DNA from: Agromyces atrinae
Lineage (GTDB): Bacteria > Actinomycetota > Actinomycetes > Actinomycetales > Microbacteriaceae
Length of the DNA stretch: 64,000 bases
Reading direction: 5' to 3'
Assembly: GCF_013407835.1 (NCBI RefSeq)
Contig: NZ_JACCBI010000001.1
Location: forward strand, 3,100,001-3,164,000
The translations under genes and the position numbers were made by a program. The stretch's first letter is position 1. Each line of letters opens with the position of its first letter. Below, in pieces: positions 27,701 through 35,993 of this stretch. A model generated the notes under the pieces. It did no database searches, was not told the origin of the DNA, and saw nothing but the letters and a program-made list of their open reading frames with translations.

Positions 27701-30700
27701 ACCAGGCACCGCTCGTGACCGCGTGGCACGACGCCGCCGGTTCGGTCGCCGGGCTCGCGAAGCTCGTCGGCACGGTGAAGGATGACGGTCTGCCCGGTGG
27801 TGACATCACGTCGACGTGGTCGGTCGTGAGCGCCCCCGAGGGCGGCCTCGTGATCTTCGACGACGCCGCTGCGGCATCGACGACGGCACGCTTCTCGGCC
27901 GAGGGCGAGTACGTGCTGCGCCTCACCGCGTCCGACGGCGAGGAGGAGAGCTCCGCCGAGCTCACGGTCACGGGCGAGGTCGCGACGGGTGGCGTCAACG
28001 TTGCCCCGACGGCCACGCCGACCGCCGAGTTCACGGCGGGCTGGAACAACGTCAACGCCGTCAACAACGGCACGATCCTGCACTCCGGCGGCGCCCAGAC
28101 CGAGATCTGGGGCACGTGGTCGGGTTCGCACCCGGCAACACGCTGGCTGCAGTACACGTGGGCCGAGCCGGTTCGTGTCGCGAGCACCGAGGTGAGTTTC
28201 TGGGCCGACCAGACCTCGCCGACGTCGACCGCGGGTGTCAACATCCCGAAGGGCTGGAAGGCGCAGTACTGGGACGGCGCCGCGTGGGTCGACGTGACCG
28301 GCGCGAGCGATTACACGGTCGAGCGCAACGCCCCCAACACGGCGACGTTCGACGCCGTGACGACGACGCGCCTCCGCCTCGTGCTGAGCGCCGTCGGAAC
28401 CGGTGGCACGAACCACGCCGCCGTCGCCGTGAGCGAGTGGAAGGTCTTCGCCGTCGCACCCACCTCGATCGAACCGATCGACGTGCGCACGACGGTCGGC
28501 GAGCTGCCGACGCTCCCCGCGACGGTCGACGCGACCTTCGCCGACGGCAGCCACGCCGACATGGCGGTCAGCTGGGCACCCGTCTCGCCCGATCAGGTCG
28601 CCGGTGAGGGCAGCTTCACCGTGACCGGCATCGTGCCCGGCTCGCCCGTCTCCGCTCAGGCGACGGTGTGGGTGCGCGCCACGGCCCCCGGCCAGATCAA
28701 CGCGGTCGACCCGGTCGCGGTCACGACGACGGTCGGTGTCGCTCCGGCGCTGCCGCAGACCCTCGGCGTGCTCTACAACGACGGTTCCCGCGAAGACCTC
28801 GCGGTCGAGTGGGACGCGGTCGACGCCGCCGACTACGCGGCCGACGGAGTCTTCACGGTCGACGGTCTCGTGCAGTCCGCCCTCCCGGGCGTGAAGGACG
28901 CGCAGGCGACCGTCACCGTCGGCACGGGCGACGGCAGCGGGCCCGACACGCAGGCACCGGTCGCACGCATCGCGCTCGCTCCCGAGGCTCCGGCATCGGG
29001 GTGGTACACGGGCGCCGTGACGGTCACCGCGACCGCGACGGACAACCGTGACGAGAGCCCCGCCCTCGAGATCCGCGTCGGAAGCGGAGCGTGGGCGGCG
29101 TACACCGAGCCCGTCGTCGTCGACACCGAGGGCGTGCACACCGTGCAGGCGCGGGCGACGGATGACGCGGGCAACGTCTCGAGCATCCCCGAGGCATCCT
29201 TCTCGATCGACTCGACCGCACCCGCCGTGACCGTCGTCGCCGACGCCGTGTCGCGCACGGTGCAGCTCACCGTGACCGACCAGGGTTCGGGGCTCGACGC
29301 GATCGAGTACCGCCTGGGCGACGCCGCGGAGTGGACGGCCTACACGGGCTCGATCCTCGTCGGGCTCGAGGAGGTCACCGTCGAGGTGCGTGCACGCGAC
29401 AAGGCGGGCAACACGAGCGAGATCACTCGTGAGGTCGTGCCGGCGAGCGACGGCAACCAGCGTCGGAACGTCGCGCTCCTCGCGACGCCCACGGCATCGG
29501 TCACCGCCGGCTGGAACTCGGTCGACGGTCTGAACGACGACGTCCGTCCGACCTCGTCGGGCGACGTCACGCCGAACGACAACGCCAATGTGTGGGGCGC
29601 CTGGCCCGAGATCGGTTCGCAGTGGGTGCAGTACGACTGGAGCGAACCGGTCACGATCGGTCAGCTCGGGGTCTACTTCGTCTCGAACCTCGACGGTGCC
29701 GGTGTCGGCATCGCGGTGCCGAAGGAGTGGAAGGCCGAGTACTGGGACGCCGAGGCCGGCGACGCGGGCGAGTGGGTCGCCGTGACCCCCGTCGGCGAGT
29801 ACGGCGTCGAGGTCGACACCTTCAACGTCGTCGACTTCGAGAAGGTCACGACGACGAAGCTGCGTCTCGCGCTCGAGGCCCAGGGCACCGAATCGGGTGC
29901 CGGAAGCCTCGGCATCAAGGAGTGGCAGGTCTTCGAGGCTCCCGAGACGCCGACGCCCGACACCGACGCACCCGTCGTCGCGCACACCGTCGCCCCGGCG
30001 ACGCCCGCGAGCGGCTGGCACCTCGGAACGGTCACCGTCACGGCGACCGCGCTCGACAACCTCGACGCCGAACCGGCGCTCGAGTACCGCTCCGGCGGCG
30101 AGTGGACGGCCTACACGGCGCCCATCGAGGTCGCGGTCGACGGCATCACGACGATCGAACTGCGCGCCACGGATGACGCGGGCAACGTCTCGGAGGTGAC
30201 GAGCGTCGAGGTCAAGCGCGACGCGACGCCGCCCACCGCGTCGGTCGCCTTCGACGCCGACACGCGCACCGTCTCGGTCGGCTCGGCTGACGCGACATCC
30301 GGTGTCGCGCTCGTCGAGTACCGCATCGGATCGGGCGCCTGGACCGCCTACGCGACCGCGGTCGCGGCGGGAGACGCCGCGACGACGGTGGAGGCTCGAG
30401 TGACGGATGTCGCGGGCAACCTCTCGGCGCTCGCATCGGTCGCCGTGCCGGCGAAGCCTACGGGCCCCGTCGACCCGGTGGACCCCGTCGACCCCGAGCC
30501 CACGGGTTCGATCACGGGTGACGAGGTGCTCACGATCGGTGTGACGCAGGTCGCGCCGGGCGGCAGCCTTCCGGTGTCGCTCACGGGCGGTGCTCCGGGA
30601 ACGGTGTTCCGGGTGGAGTTCCGCTCCGAGCCGACGACGCTCGGAACCCTGACGGTGGATGCCGATGGAAACGCCTCGGGCACCTTCACGGTTCCCGCCT

Positions 30701-30939
30701 GGGCGACCGCCGGTGTGCACACCGTGGCACTCGTGGTGCCCGACGGCGAGGTGACCGCGCAGGTGACGGTCGTCACGCCCGGAGCGTCGACGCCCGACCC
30801 GTCGAACCCCGGTTCGATGGCGAAGACCGGAGTCTCTGAGCTCACCGGCCCGATCATGGGGGCTGCGGCGCTCGCCGTGCTCCTCGGGCTGGCGCTGTCA
30901 CTCCTGGCGTACCGCGCCCGACGTCGCCGCCTCGGCTGA
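24733..30939 (+). CDS. Giant secreted glycosidase, alpha/alpha-barrel; candidate GH121 (HypBA2-like) beta-L-arabinobiosidase
   Basis: 2068 residues. Signal peptide 1-40 (cleavage at AFA-A); the ATG at 24733 is supported by AGGAAGAGGA. The catalytic region (about 45-810) is rich in aromatic helices typical of the MGH1/GH63-like (alpha/alpha)6 barrel; candidate acidic residues are Glu359, Asp477 and Glu673. The tail holds F5/8C-like modules (about 840-980, 1089-1240, 1576-1736), a PKD-like domain (990-1084), two bacterial Ig-like Big_4 domains (1246-1398), and paired Ig-like domains (1405-1571, 1743-1910). The C-terminus carries MAKTG (2029-2033), a hydrophobic helix and a basic tail, a sortase-type anchor. 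Neighbours (GH43, GH127/146, ABC importer, LacI) make release of beta-arabinobiose from plant glycoproteins the best hypothesis. Another GH63-clan activity is possible. Confidence 0.75.
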   Translation: MDRVVWATRRSGRRARRIAASVATVAVVGSALMATPAFAANDDIGYPTFTGSSEPVPATGVTYTPGNQLQAIFDADVAAGAGTATNDFWVDEMLARYGTTGSHGDNNQWLFTRGRAAFMKEHTPGTLGFGGQLAYWESIDNRGGYTITARIGGADVALTEATSERKQTPSYWRSVHRNAGAGLEIVQTKFITDANVLVTNLDVRSTGGALDVALRAVSPYAPTPVGDELTGTVTALNNLTTIHPRLSGDGFAPADGALVANLSVPAGGTVSTKVQLGLVTDEIAESRTDYDAIRAEGPADAYRGHVTAYNQWWADNIPYLDTPEDNIDKTLYYRWWLMRYNFLDADIPGNDYQFPTSMEGVLGYNNAIVLTTGMFIDDLKYFRDPIYSYGPWVSAGETSKSYKFVDNPGDPANWSNSYTQYISEAAWRSYQLHGGPTEIAKNLATYAEYDVKGLVDAYDFNDNGLIEYSWGAMTGNDADAVSFHWKPGNMDRTENAYLYSNAKAAASAYRVAGEDAKADEMDAFAENIKKQVMDLLWNPDRKLLEHLHTGGEHVPWKEINNYYPFSVGLVPKPGDADYDDDYVEALRLFADDKEYPIFPFYTANQADQAEYGGPGSNNFSIINSTVTFRMLSKVLRDYPTDAIDNEWYKKLLYWNAWSHYQNGGDNRLPDQNEFWSNGSADPQSIGYRSWIHHTILGTTNFTMIEDAMGLRPRDDAKIELDPIDIGWDHFTANNIRYRDRDLTVTWDKPGGDDHYGPSVPDGYSVFLDGELAFSVDELTKVVYDPATGEVEVEGDATVTSSVASSVQAPEEVRFGDDARVVDLFAKAGADVSDSSGGSANLAVGATVDATFSATGRAPAGAVNGTTINEPFWGTAGSPNASDAITVELGGEKAFDDVRVFFYNTSSSATVPGYSEPAVYRVEYRSGGEWQPVPGQARTPVYPRGNQNHVQFPEVSGDAVRVSVTHAAGVKTGIKEVQVFQTGVEAPPSTNQAPLVTAWHDAAGSVAGLAKLVGTVKDDGLPGGDITSTWSVVSAPEGGLVIFDDAAAASTTARFSAEGEYVLRLTASDGEEESSAELTVTGEVATGGVNVAPTATPTAEFTAGWNNVNAVNNGTILHSGGAQTEIWGTWSGSHPATRWLQYTWAEPVRVASTEVSFWADQTSPTSTAGVNIPKGWKAQYWDGAAWVDVTGASDYTVERNAPNTATFDAVTTTRLRLVLSAVGTGGTNHAAVAVSEWKVFAVAPTSIEPIDVRTTVGELPTLPATVDATFADGSHADMAVSWAPVSPDQVAGEGSFTVTGIVPGSPVSAQATVWVRATAPGQINAVDPVAVTTTVGVAPALPQTLGVLYNDGSREDLAVEWDAVDAADYAADGVFTVDGLVQSALPGVKDAQATVTVGTGDGSGPDTQAPVARIALAPEAPASGWYTGAVTVTATATDNRDESPALEIRVGSGAWAAYTEPVVVDTEGVHTVQARATDDAGNVSSIPEASFSIDSTAPAVTVVADAVSRTVQLTVTDQGSGLDAIEYRLGDAAEWTAYTGSILVGLEEVTVEVRARDKAGNTSEITREVVPASDGNQRRNVALLATPTASVTAGWNSVDGLNDDVRPTSSGDVTPNDNANVWGAWPEIGSQWVQYDWSEPVTIGQLGVYFVSNLDGAGVGIAVPKEWKAEYWDAEAGDAGEWVAVTPVGEYGVEVDTFNVVDFEKVTTTKLRLALEAQGTESGAGSLGIKEWQVFEAPETPTPDTDAPVVAHTVAPATPASGWHLGTVTVTATALDNLDAEPALEYRSGGEWTAYTAPIEVAVDGITTIELRATDDAGNVSEVTSVEVKRDATPPTASVAFDADTRTVSVGSADATSGVALVEYRIGSGAWTAYATAVAAGDAATTVEARVTDVAGNLSALASVAVPAKPTGPVDPVDPVDPEPTGSITGDEVLTIGVTQVAPGGSLPVSLTGGAPGTVFRVEFRSEPTTLGTLTVDADGNASGTFTVPAWATAGVHTVALVVPDGEVTAQVTVVTPGASTPDPSNPGSMAKTGVSELTGPIMGAAALAVLLGLALSLLAYRARRRRLG

Positions 30940-30944
30940 CGTCT

Positions 30945-30975
30945 GAGGGGGCGGGGCCTCACGGCTCCGCCCCTC
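30945..30975 (+). terminator. Terminator-like hairpin after the giant glycosidase
   Basis: GAGGGGGCGG..GCC pairs with GGC..CCGCCCCTC, starting 6 bases after the stop. It is GC-rich with one bulge and no U-tract. Confidence 0.55.
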
Positions 30976-31017
30976 ACCCCGGCCCCCGTCATCCGCCCCA
31001 CCCGTCATCCCTCCGCC

Positions 31018-31073
31018 GTGTTGCCATCCGTGGTGGGTGCTACCCGCCTCGCACCCACCACGAGTGGCAACAC
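31018..31073. repeat. Long palindrome, family D, copy 2 (between the two glycosidases)
   Basis: GTGTTGCCA (31018-31026) pairs with TGGCAACAC (31065-31073). After a 2-base mismatch, CGTGGTGGGTGC pairs with GCACCCACCACG. The outer arms match copy 1 at 21511-21565, while the inner arms are unrelated in sequence but again perfectly paired. Confidence 0.8.
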
Positions 31074-31107
31074 ACCACCGCATCAGCACCCTGTCGAAGG
31101 AGACACG

Positions 31108-34100
31108 TTGATCGCTTCATCCCGGCGCAGACCCGCCGCGCTCGTCGCCGCCACCGCCGCGTTCGCCCTGCTCCTCACGGGCTTCACCGCGACAGCAGGC
31201 GCGCAGACCGCGGCGATCGCGCAGACGCAGAACCCCATCCTCGGCGACGGTTCGGTCTACTCGGCCGACCCCGCGACGCTCGTCGTCGACGACACGCTCT
31301 ACATCTTCGCCGGGCGCGACGAAGCGGGCGCGACGACGAACGACTTCATCATGAACGAGTGGCAGGCGTTCTCGACGACCGACGTCGACGGCGGATCGTG
31401 GGAGCACCACCCCGCGCTCATGCGCCCCGAGGCCGTGTTCGACTGGGCGACGCCGGGCCGCGCGTACGCCGGTCAGGTCGTCGAGGGCGGCGACGGCCGG
31501 TTCTACTGGTACGTGCCCGTGCACGAGGCCGCATCGACCTCGCCCGACAAGTTCGGCATCGGCGTCGCCGTCTCCGACTCGCCCCTCGGACCGTGGACCG
31601 ATCACGCGGGCGGCCCGATCATCTCGCAGGCGATCCTCGGCAACGACGCCCACAACATCGATCCGACCGTCTACGTCGACGACGACGCTCGCGTCTGGAT
31701 GTACTGGGGCAGCTTCAGCCGACTCCTCGCGACCGAGATCGACGCCGACATGAAGACGCTCCTCGGCACGCCGACGACGATCTCGAGCGGGGTCACCGGC
31801 TTCTTCGAGGCCGCGTGGCTCTTCAAGCGCAATGAGACCTACTACCTCGCGTACGCCGCGAACAACGCCGGCCCGACGAGTACGTGCACCCCGGCGAACT
31901 ACCACGCGTGCATCGCGTACTCGACGGCATCCAGCCCCCTTGGGCCGTGGACGTACCAGGGTCGCATCCTCGCTCCCGTCTCGTCGACGACGAGCCATCC
32001 CGCCATCACCGAGTTCGACGGCGAGTGGTTCATGGCGTACCACACGGCCGACGCCGTGGGCGGCAACCACTTCCGGCGCTCGGTCGCGATCGACCCGCTC
32101 GAATGGGATGACTCGGTGAGCCCCGCGCGCATCCTGCCCGTCCAGACGACTCCCGAGCGAGGCCTCGACCTGACGCCGCGCTCGAACGTCGCGCCGTGGG
32201 CGACGGCCTCGGCGTCGAACGAGCCCATCCCGACGCAGTACTGGATGAAGTCGCTCAACGACGAGATCATCCGCCCCAACCCGCTTCCGCCGGACATGTG
32301 GGGCAGCTGGACGGGCACCCGCCCCGCCGAGCAGTGGCTCCAGTACGACTGGCAGACGCCCGTCCGCGTCGACGAGGCACGCATCAAGTTCTGGCGCGAC
32401 GTCGCGCCCGGCACCGGCAACGGTGTCTCCGACCCGGCGTCGTGGGTGCTGCAGTACTGGAGCAACGGCGCATGGGTCGACGTGAGCGGTGCGAGCGGAT
32501 ACCCGACCTCGACCACGGCCGTGCACACCGTGTCGTTCGACGCCGTGACGACGACGCGCCTGCGTGCTGTGCTGCAGGCGTCGCCGAACTCGGCCACCCC
32601 GCCCCAGTACTCGGCGCTCGCCGTCGAGGAGTTCGAAGTGCATCAGGCCGAGGCGTCGGGGTACACCCCCGTCGAGGTCTCGACCCTCATCGGCGTGAAC
32701 CCCGAGCTGCCCGAGACCGTGGCTCTCGAGTACGGCGACGAGATCGTCGCGGCCCCCGTGCACTGGGATGCCGTCGACGCCGCCGATCTCGCTGCGGCGG
32801 GCACGTTCACCGTGAGCGGCATGGCCGAGGGCTACGCCGCGGCCCGCGTCGACGCGACCGTGACGGTGCTCGGCGAGAACCCGTGGCGCGCGAACCTCGC
32901 GCTGAGCGGCACGCCCGCGGCATCCTTCACGGCCGGGTGGAACTCGCTCGCCGCGATCAACAACGGCACCCGCCTCTATGAGGGAGGTGCGAACACCGAG
33001 GTCTGGGCGACGTGGTCGGGCGACCGACCCGCGAGCCAGTGGGTCGGCTACGAGTGGACCGAGCCCGTGCGGGTCGACGGCGTCGGGGCGCACTTCTGGA
33101 GCGATCAGTCGAGCACCGCAGCGGGCAACGGCGTGGCCGTACCGTCGTCGTGGGTCGTCGAGGCGAAGGTCGACGGCGAGTGGGTCGCCGTGACCGGTGC
33201 CGACGCCTACCCGACCGAGCGCCTCGCGCCCAACCGCGTCTCGTTCGAGCCCGTGCTCGCGACGGGTATCCGAGCCGTGCTGGCCGCCCAGACCGACGGC
33301 ACGACGTTCGCGGCCGTGGGCCTCAGCGAGCTCGAGGTGTTCGGCGAGACGCCCGACACAATCGCTCCGACCGTCGAGCTCAGCACGAGCGGAGTCGACG
33401 GCGCCGAGGGCTGGTTCCTCTCACCGGTGACGGTACGGGCGACCGCGGCCGACGACCGCGACATCCGTTCTCTCGTCGAACTCGCCGTCGGCGACGGCGA
33501 GTGGGCGGCGCACCCCAACGTGCGCTTCGCCGAGACGACGGTGACGGGCGACGGAACGCACGCGGTGCGCGCTCGGGCGACGGATGCCGCGGGCAATGTC
33601 GGCGCCGAATCCTCGATCGAGGTGCGCATCGATGCGACGAAGCCGACGGTGACGGGAACGCTCGACGTCGACGCGCGCGCCGTGTCGGCCGAGGCCGCCG
33701 ATGCTCTCTCGGGAGTCGCGCGGGTCGAGTACGCGATCAACGCGGCGACGGGCTGGGCCGAGTACACCGAGCCGGTCGTCGTCGACGACGAGCGTCACGT
33801 CGTGTACCTCCGCTCGTTCGACGTCGCCGGCAACGTGTCGGCGCTCGCGTCGGTCACCGTGCCGCGCTCGTCGAACGCCCCGCTCGAGGGCAACATCGCG
33901 CCGATCGCGACGCCGACCGCGTCGTTCACGTCGGGGTGGAACTCGGTCACGGCCGTCAACGACGGATCGGTCACGGGCGCCTCGTGGGGTACCTGGCCGC
34001 AGGTCGGAGAGCAGTGGGTGCAGCTCGAATGGGATCGCAGCGTGCCGCTCGAGAAGGTCGGCGTGCAGTTCTTCGCCGACTCGCCCGACTCGGCGAACGC

Positions 34101-35388
34101 CGGCATGATCCCTCCGCGCACCTGGGCTCTCGAGTACTTCGACCTCGCGAGCTCGGAGTGGCGTGCGGTATCGACGGATGACGCGTTCGAGCGTGAGCGC
34201 GACGTGCTCAACGAGGTCGCGTTCGAGGCGATCACGACGACGAAGATCCGCGCCGTCATGCAGGCGTGGGGCACCGCGTCGGCGGGCGGATCGAGCGGCA
34301 TCCTTGAGTTCGAGGCGTGGGCGGCGGAGACGATCGTCGACCCCGAGCCCGACACGACGGCTCCGACGGTGGCGCTCTCGGTCGATCCTGTCGCTCCGAC
34401 GAGCGGATGGCACGTCGCCGAGGCACGCGTCACCGCGACGGTCGCCGACGAGACCGACCCGGCCCCGACCGCGCGCTTCCGCATCGGCGCGGGCGAGTGG
34501 ACGCCGCTCACCGGCCCCGTCACGCTCGCGGAGTCGGGCGAGTCGCTCGTCGAGGTCGAGGCGACGGATGCCGCGGGCAACGTGTCGACGCGCGAGAGCG
34601 TGACGGTGAAGATCGACACCGTGGCTCCCGTGACGACGGCGACGGTCGCCGATGTCGCGTACGGGCCCGTCTCGGTCGGACTCTCCGCGACCGATGCGCA
34701 CTCCGGCGTCGCGTCGACCGAGTATCGGGTGGGCGACGGCTCGTGGACGCCGGTCGACGGCGCTCTGACCGTGTCGACGGTCGGCGACACGGTTGTCGGG
34801 TTCCGGTCGACGGATGTCGCGGGCAACGTCGAACAGGCGGGCGAGGTCACGGTGACGGTCGTCGCGAAGCCTGTAGACCCCGTCGATCCCGTGGACCCCG
34901 TTCCGACGGTCGTGCTCGGCTCGGGCACCGTCTCGGCGGGCGGTTCGCTCGCGGTCGTCGGCTCGGGCTTCACGCCCGGCGAGTCGGTCACGGTCACGCT
35001 CTTCTCGGAGCCCGTGCTGCTCGCGACCGTCACGGCCGACGGCGCGGGCGCATTCGAGACGGTCGTGCGGATCCCCGCCGACACGGCCGCCGGCGTGCAC
35101 CACATCGAGCTCGCGGGAGTCTCGAGCGAGACGAGCGTGCGCGGAGAGATCGTCGTCACGGCGGTGGCCCCGCCCGTCGCACCGGGTCAGCCGGGTTCGC
35201 CGGCCGCTCCGGGTGCGCCGGGTGCGCCGGGTTCCCCGGGCCTCGCGGGAACGGGCTTCGACGCCGGCTTCGGCGGAGCGGCGTTGATGCTCCTGCTGCT
35301 CGGTGCGGGCCTCGTGCTCGCGCAGCGCCGCATTCGCGCACTCGCCACGGTCTCGACACGACAGGAGTCCGCCACGCGCGACGAGTAG
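31108..35388 (+). CDS. Giant secreted GH43 glycosidase; candidate HypAA-like alpha-L-arabinofuranosidase
   Basis: 1426 residues. The start is TTG at 31108: AAGGAG is 5 bases upstream and a signal peptide (MIASSRRRP...TATAGAQ) begins there; an upstream GTG (31018) would run through the palindromic repeat. The GH43 five-blade propeller spans about residues 40-360, with Asp54 (base), Asp185 (pKa modulator) and Glu234 (acid) as the likely triad. After it come F5/8C-like modules (about 360-510, 592-749, 925-1075), a Big_4 domain (518-590), paired Ig-like domains, a PVDPVDPVDP spacer and a PGAPGAPGSPG collagen-like linker. LAGTG (1379-1383), a transmembrane helix and a basic tail end it, matching the LAxTG class-E sortase motif. 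GH43 enzymes remove arabinofuranose or xylose side chains; context favours arabinose. Confidence 0.85.
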   Translation: MIASSRRRPAALVAATAAFALLLTGFTATAGAQTAAIAQTQNPILGDGSVYSADPATLVVDDTLYIFAGRDEAGATTNDFIMNEWQAFSTTDVDGGSWEHHPALMRPEAVFDWATPGRAYAGQVVEGGDGRFYWYVPVHEAASTSPDKFGIGVAVSDSPLGPWTDHAGGPIISQAILGNDAHNIDPTVYVDDDARVWMYWGSFSRLLATEIDADMKTLLGTPTTISSGVTGFFEAAWLFKRNETYYLAYAANNAGPTSTCTPANYHACIAYSTASSPLGPWTYQGRILAPVSSTTSHPAITEFDGEWFMAYHTADAVGGNHFRRSVAIDPLEWDDSVSPARILPVQTTPERGLDLTPRSNVAPWATASASNEPIPTQYWMKSLNDEIIRPNPLPPDMWGSWTGTRPAEQWLQYDWQTPVRVDEARIKFWRDVAPGTGNGVSDPASWVLQYWSNGAWVDVSGASGYPTSTTAVHTVSFDAVTTTRLRAVLQASPNSATPPQYSALAVEEFEVHQAEASGYTPVEVSTLIGVNPELPETVALEYGDEIVAAPVHWDAVDAADLAAAGTFTVSGMAEGYAAARVDATVTVLGENPWRANLALSGTPAASFTAGWNSLAAINNGTRLYEGGANTEVWATWSGDRPASQWVGYEWTEPVRVDGVGAHFWSDQSSTAAGNGVAVPSSWVVEAKVDGEWVAVTGADAYPTERLAPNRVSFEPVLATGIRAVLAAQTDGTTFAAVGLSELEVFGETPDTIAPTVELSTSGVDGAEGWFLSPVTVRATAADDRDIRSLVELAVGDGEWAAHPNVRFAETTVTGDGTHAVRARATDAAGNVGAESSIEVRIDATKPTVTGTLDVDARAVSAEAADALSGVARVEYAINAATGWAEYTEPVVVDDERHVVYLRSFDVAGNVSALASVTVPRSSNAPLEGNIAPIATPTASFTSGWNSVTAVNDGSVTGASWGTWPQVGEQWVQLEWDRSVPLEKVGVQFFADSPDSANAGMIPPRTWALEYFDLASSEWRAVSTDDAFERERDVLNEVAFEAITTTKIRAVMQAWGTASAGGSSGILEFEAWAAETIVDPEPDTTAPTVALSVDPVAPTSGWHVAEARVTATVADETDPAPTARFRIGAGEWTPLTGPVTLAESGESLVEVEATDAAGNVSTRESVTVKIDTVAPVTTATVADVAYGPVSVGLSATDAHSGVASTEYRVGDGSWTPVDGALTVSTVGDTVVGFRSTDVAGNVEQAGEVTVTVVAKPVDPVDPVDPVPTVVLGSGTVSAGGSLAVVGSGFTPGESVTVTLFSEPVLLATVTADGAGAFETVVRIPADTAAGVHHIELAGVSSETSVRGEIVVTAVAPPVAPGQPGSPAAPGAPGAPGSPGLAGTGFDAGFGGAALMLLLLGAGLVLAQRRIRALATVSTRQESATRDE

Positions 35389-35413
35389 TTCCCCTGGAGG
35401 GGGTGAACGCGGA

Positions 35414-35439
35414 AGGGCCGGTGCACACGCACCGGCCCT
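35414..35439 (+). terminator. Terminator hairpin after the GH43 gene
   Basis: AGGGCCGGTGC pairs with GCACCGGCCCT around ACAC, followed by CTCTCTGTGTC. It lies between the convergent GH43 and peroxiredoxin genes. Confidence 0.8.
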
Positions 35440-35442
35440 CTC

Positions 35443-35474
35443 TGTGTCACCGCTTCACTGTGTCACCGCTCCAC
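35443..35474. repeat. Tandem 16-bp direct repeat at the peroxiredoxin 3' end
   Basis: TGTGTCACCGCTTCAC is followed at once by TGTGTCACCGCTCCAC, one mismatch in 16. The second copy contains the peroxiredoxin stop codon and its last codons, so a recent small duplication has copied the gene end. Confidence 0.8.
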
Positions 35475-35993
35475 TGTGTGCTCTGCGCCGTGCTTCAGGT
35501 GGTCGAGCAGCTGGTGCGGGTGCTCCTTCGGATCTGCGATGTCGAGATGAGCCTGAGCGATCCGACCGCCGCGTACGACGAGTGTGGTTCGTGAGTAGAG
35601 CCTGACGCCGTGGAAGACGAACGTACCGAGCCCCAACTCGTCCGCCAGCGTGAAATCAGGGTCAGAGAGGAGGGGGTACGGCAGATGAAGACGCGCAGCC
35701 GCTTCGCGTTGGTACTCCGTGTCTTGGCTCGATAGGCCGAAGACTGAAAAGTTGAGTGCGCGGAACCCGCCGATGAGATCCCGGAACTCACACGACTCCG
35801 CGGTGCATCCCTTTGCTCCAGGTACAGCGCTCCACTCGGCTGGTTCGGGGCGATCGGGCCGGCCCGTGCGCGGGTAGATGAACAGCACGTAGTCGCCAAG
35901 CTCTCTCGAGGCTAGGTCGATCGTGGATTCGCCCGTCGTGGCACTGAACGTGACATGGGGCATGCTCCGATCGATCAGCGTGGCTATGGTCAT
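35463..35993 (-). CDS. Peroxiredoxin (AhpC/TSA superfamily, BCP-like)
   Basis: 176 residues with a thioredoxin fold. YPRTGRPD leads to PGAKGCTAESCEFRD, the peroxidatic (GCT) and nearby resolving (SCEFRD) cysteines of the BCP/PrxQ arrangement, although with an unusually long insertion before GCT. FGLSSQD and YPLLSDPDF are further family signatures. It reduces hydroperoxides with a thiol partner. GGAAGGGAG precedes the ATG. It sits inside the arabinoside locus on the opposite strand to the GH43 gene, with no obvious functional link to sugar use. Confidence 0.85.
   Translation of the reverse strand: MTIATLIDRSMPHVTFSATTGESTIDLASRELGDYVLFIYPRTGRPDRPEPAEWSAVPGAKGCTAESCEFRDLIGGFRALNFSVFGLSSQDTEYQREAAARLHLPYPLLSDPDFTLADELGLGTFVFHGVRLYSRTTLVVRGGRIAQAHLDIADPKEHPHQLLDHLKHGAEHTVER

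Noticed and set aside
27130..30720. Very long open frame (about 1200 codons) antisense to the giant glycosidase
   Set aside because: It mirrors the codon bias of the real gene, its translation is low-complexity R/D/V-rich with no domain, and the forward strand has signal peptide, domains and wall anchor. It is a GC-rich shadow frame.
31018..31107. GTG start at 31018 for the GH43 protein
   Set aside because: It would place 30 residues translated from a palindromic repeat before the signal peptide. The TTG at 31108 has AAGGAG and begins the signal peptide directly.
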